A stretch of 64,000 nucleotides of DNA, from positions 62,001 through 126,000 of the forward strand of contig WGNM01000023.1 in assembly GCA_016124575.1 (NCBI GenBank). Direction: 5' to 3'. Source of the stretch: Cryomorphaceae bacterium. GTDB taxonomy: Bacteria; Bacteroidota; Bacteroidia; Flavobacteriales_D; Sanyastnellaceae. The position numbers were made by a program, and so were the translations under genes. Positions 62,708 through 64,000 of this stretch are shown here, piece after piece (within the stretch, counting starts at the first letter, position 1; the number at the start of each line of letters is the position of its first letter). The notes below the pieces were generated by a model. The model was not told the DNA's origin. It worked only from the letters and a program-made list of their open reading frames with translations, and did not search any database.

Positions 62708-63451
62708 TTAGTTTTCTTCTTCTACTGCGCTTTCCTTACGTTCTCCTTTTTTGTCTTTGTCAACTTTACGTTCTGACAACCCTTCAGCGATAGCACCGCA
62801 AATAACGTCTAGAATTTTAGCAATAGACTTAGATGCGTCATCATTCGCAGGAATTGGGAAGTCGATAGGACGAGGATCTGAGTTTGTATCCACCATCGCA
62901 AAAATTGGAATACCCAATTTTTGAGCTTCAGCAACAGCGATGTGTTCTTTCTTAACGTCAACGATGAAGATGGCAGCTGGCAGACGGCTCAGGTCAGAGA
63001 TAGAACCAAGGTTTTTTTCAAGTTTCGCGCGTTGGCGGGTAACTTGAAGACGTTCACGCTTAGAAAGCGTCATGAACGTACCATCTGTTTCCATTTTATC
63101 GATTTGCGACATTTTGCGGATCGCCTTACGAACGGTAGCGAAGTTGGTAAGCATACCACCTGACCAACGCTCTGTAACGAACGGCATATTCACCGCGTCA
63201 ACGCGCTCGGCAACAAGTTCTTTTGCTTGTTTCTTCGTAGCTACGAAAAGGATTTTCTTTCCTGACTTTGCAATCTGACGCATAGCGTTCGCTGCTTCAT
63301 CAAGTTTAACGATCGTCTTATTCAGATCGATGATGTGGATTCCTTTCTGCTCTGTAAAAATGTACGGAGCCATGTTTGGATTCCATTTACGCTTAAGGTG
63401 ACCGAAGTGTACTCCAGCATCCAAAAGCTCTTCAAATGTTGCTTTTGCCAT
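62708..63451 (-). CDS. rpsB: 30S ribosomal protein S2
   Basis: S2 (247 residues) sits on the back of the small subunit near the mRNA exit. DAGVHFGHLKRKWNPNMAPYI and VERWSGGMLTNFATVRKAI-type segments are family-typical. The C-terminus is an extended charged tail (DKDKKGERKESAVEEEN). A long hairpin in its leader may regulate expression. Confidence 0.97.
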   Translation of the reverse strand: MAKATFEELLDAGVHFGHLKRKWNPNMAPYIFTEQKGIHIIDLNKTIVKLDEAANAMRQIAKSGKKILFVATKKQAKELVAERVDAVNMPFVTERWSGGMLTNFATVRKAIRKMSQIDKMETDGTFMTLSKRERLQVTRQRAKLEKNLGSISDLSRLPAAIFIVDVKKEHIAVAEAQKLGIPIFAMVDTNSDPRPIDFPIPANDDASKSIAKILDVICGAIAEGLSERKVDKDKKGERKESAVEEEN

Positions 63452-63473
63452 TTGTTTACTTTCCTAATTAAAC

Positions 63474-63508
63474 AACTCCTGAGTAGCCCATAGGGGATCT
63501 CAGGAGTT
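63474..63508 (-). promoter_or_regulatory. Hairpin in the rpsI-rpsB intergenic leader
   Basis: AACTCCTGAG (63474-63483) and CTCAGGAGTT (63499-63508) make a perfect 10-bp stem around a 15-base loop. On the minus strand there is no strong U run after it, so it is not an obvious terminator. It could be a binding site for S2-type autoregulation, a processing site or an mRNA stabiliser. Confidence 0.55.
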
Positions 63509-63544
63509 TGGATTCTAAACTTATTATTAAAGTTCCAGTGCGTA

Positions 63545-63931
63545 TTAACGCTTAGAGAACTGGAATTTCTTACGCGCTTTCTTCTGACCGAACTTCTTAC
63601 GCTCAACCATACGTGGGTCACGTGTAGTAAGTCCTTCAGCTTTCAATGCCGACTTCCAATCTGCGTTGATCTCGATCAAAGCTTTCGATATCGCCAAACG
63701 AATTGCCTCAGCTTGTCCAGTAATACCACCACCTTGTACATTCACTTTAACGTCGTACTTGTCTACGTTTTCAGTCAATGCAAACGGCTGGCGCACTTTG
63801 TATTGTAGGATCCCTGCTGGGAAATAATCTTTAACGTCGCGCTTATTAACTACGATCTGTCCGCTACCTTCTTTCAAATAGATACGGGCTACAGATGTCT
63901 TACGACGGCCTGAGGTATTAACAACTTCCAT
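63545..63931 (-). CDS. rpsI: 30S ribosomal protein S9
   Basis: S9 (128 residues) has NTSGRRKTSVARIYLKEG at the N-terminus, VQGGGITGQAEAIRLAISKAL in the middle and the C-terminal tail KKARKKFQFSKR. The end SKR reaches into the ribosomal P site. It follows rplM by 15 bases. Confidence 0.98.
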   Translation of the reverse strand: MEVVNTSGRRKTSVARIYLKEGSGQIVVNKRDVKDYFPAGILQYKVRQPFALTENVDKYDVKVNVQGGGITGQAEAIRLAISKALIEINADWKSALKAEGLTTRDPRMVERKKFGQKKARKKFQFSKR

Positions 63932-63946
63932 GCTGTGATGGCTTTA

Positions 63947-64000
63947 TTACTTTTTGATTTCGTATTTCTCTGGCTTCTGTGCCTCGTACTTGTGCTCCGA
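63947..64000 (-). CDS. rplM: 50S ribosomal protein L13, C-terminal end (5' part outside window)
   Basis: The last 17 codons on the minus strand read SEHKYEAQKPEKYEIKK followed by tandem stop codons TAA TAA. The HxAQ-P-E pattern is the usual end of L13, and L13 nearly always precedes S9. The rest lies beyond the right edge. Confidence 0.88.
   Translation of the reverse strand, partial: SEHKYEAQKPEKYEIKK

Overview
The window is a gene-dense chromosomal segment of a Bacteroidota bacterium, most likely a member of Flavobacteriales. Four kinds of evidence support this. Several secreted proteins end in type IX secretion (T9SS) type A or type B sorting domains. Promoters are of the Bacteroidota type, with a TAnnTTTG -7 box. 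Glycyl-tRNA synthetase is the single-chain form. KdsB and a TonB-dependent receptor indicate a Gram-negative envelope. Nearly all genes look intact. I see no phage, insertion sequence, integrase or CRISPR array.

Layout. 1-8.3 kb: end of an unidentified gene, ssb, gltX-folB, a T9SS cargo protein, and a leftward set PBP1A-scoA-scoB. 8.4-13.8 kb: rseP, a secreted unknown, a cation/proton antiporter, two tandem Hpt-like proteins, and dprA facing them. 13.9-21.5 kb: a TonB-dependent receptor overlapping kdsB, an HU/SPOR protein, a HAD hydrolase, a DUF6495-like protein and an S9 oligopeptidase lipoprotein. 21.6-30 kb: a 1288-residue T9SS type B protein, gpsA, a T9SS-tagged serine hydrolase, a DUF486 membrane protein and glyS. 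30-35.5 kb: creD, two small overlapping genes, a TPR sensor kinase, then an AT-rich accessory pocket. The pocket has an orphan gene and about three 134-135 bp tandem repeats beside tRNA-Cys. 35.6-46.5 kb: pssA-purS, pgk with a five-repeat secreted protein, another T9SS type B protein, a coiled-coil protein, yraN, rluB, a polyprenol-phosphate glycosyltransferase, pyrC, a DUF4296 lipoprotein and a nucleotide-sugar-type epimerase. 46.7-52.4 kb: uvrC, a helical unknown, a deiodinase-like T9SS protein and thiL. 52.5-60.3 kb: the Fe-S assembly operon sufA-sufB-sufC-sufD-tlyA-sufS, then sufE-DUF59-dxr. 60.3-64 kb: the leftward translation operon rplM-rpsI-rpsB-tsf-pyrH-frr.

How the genes work together. 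The suf genes build Fe-S clusters, and their promoter lies under a 25-bp dyad that looks like an iron or Fe-S responsive operator. RseP, PBP1A, KdsB, CreD, the TonB receptor and the T9SS cargo maintain or decorate the cell envelope. The terminal operon is housekeeping translation.

The most unusual items are: (1) the structured tandem array whose units resemble the 3' end and terminator of the adjacent tRNA-Cys gene; (2) a T9SS-exported thioredoxin-fold protein with iodothyronine-deiodinase-like motifs; (3) a four-cysteine zinc-ribbon-like insert in PBP1A; (4) a secreted protein of five exact 20-residue repeats resembling the 5-fold beta-flower fold; and (5) the perfect dyad over the suf promoter. 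All assignments come from reading the sequence, without database searches.
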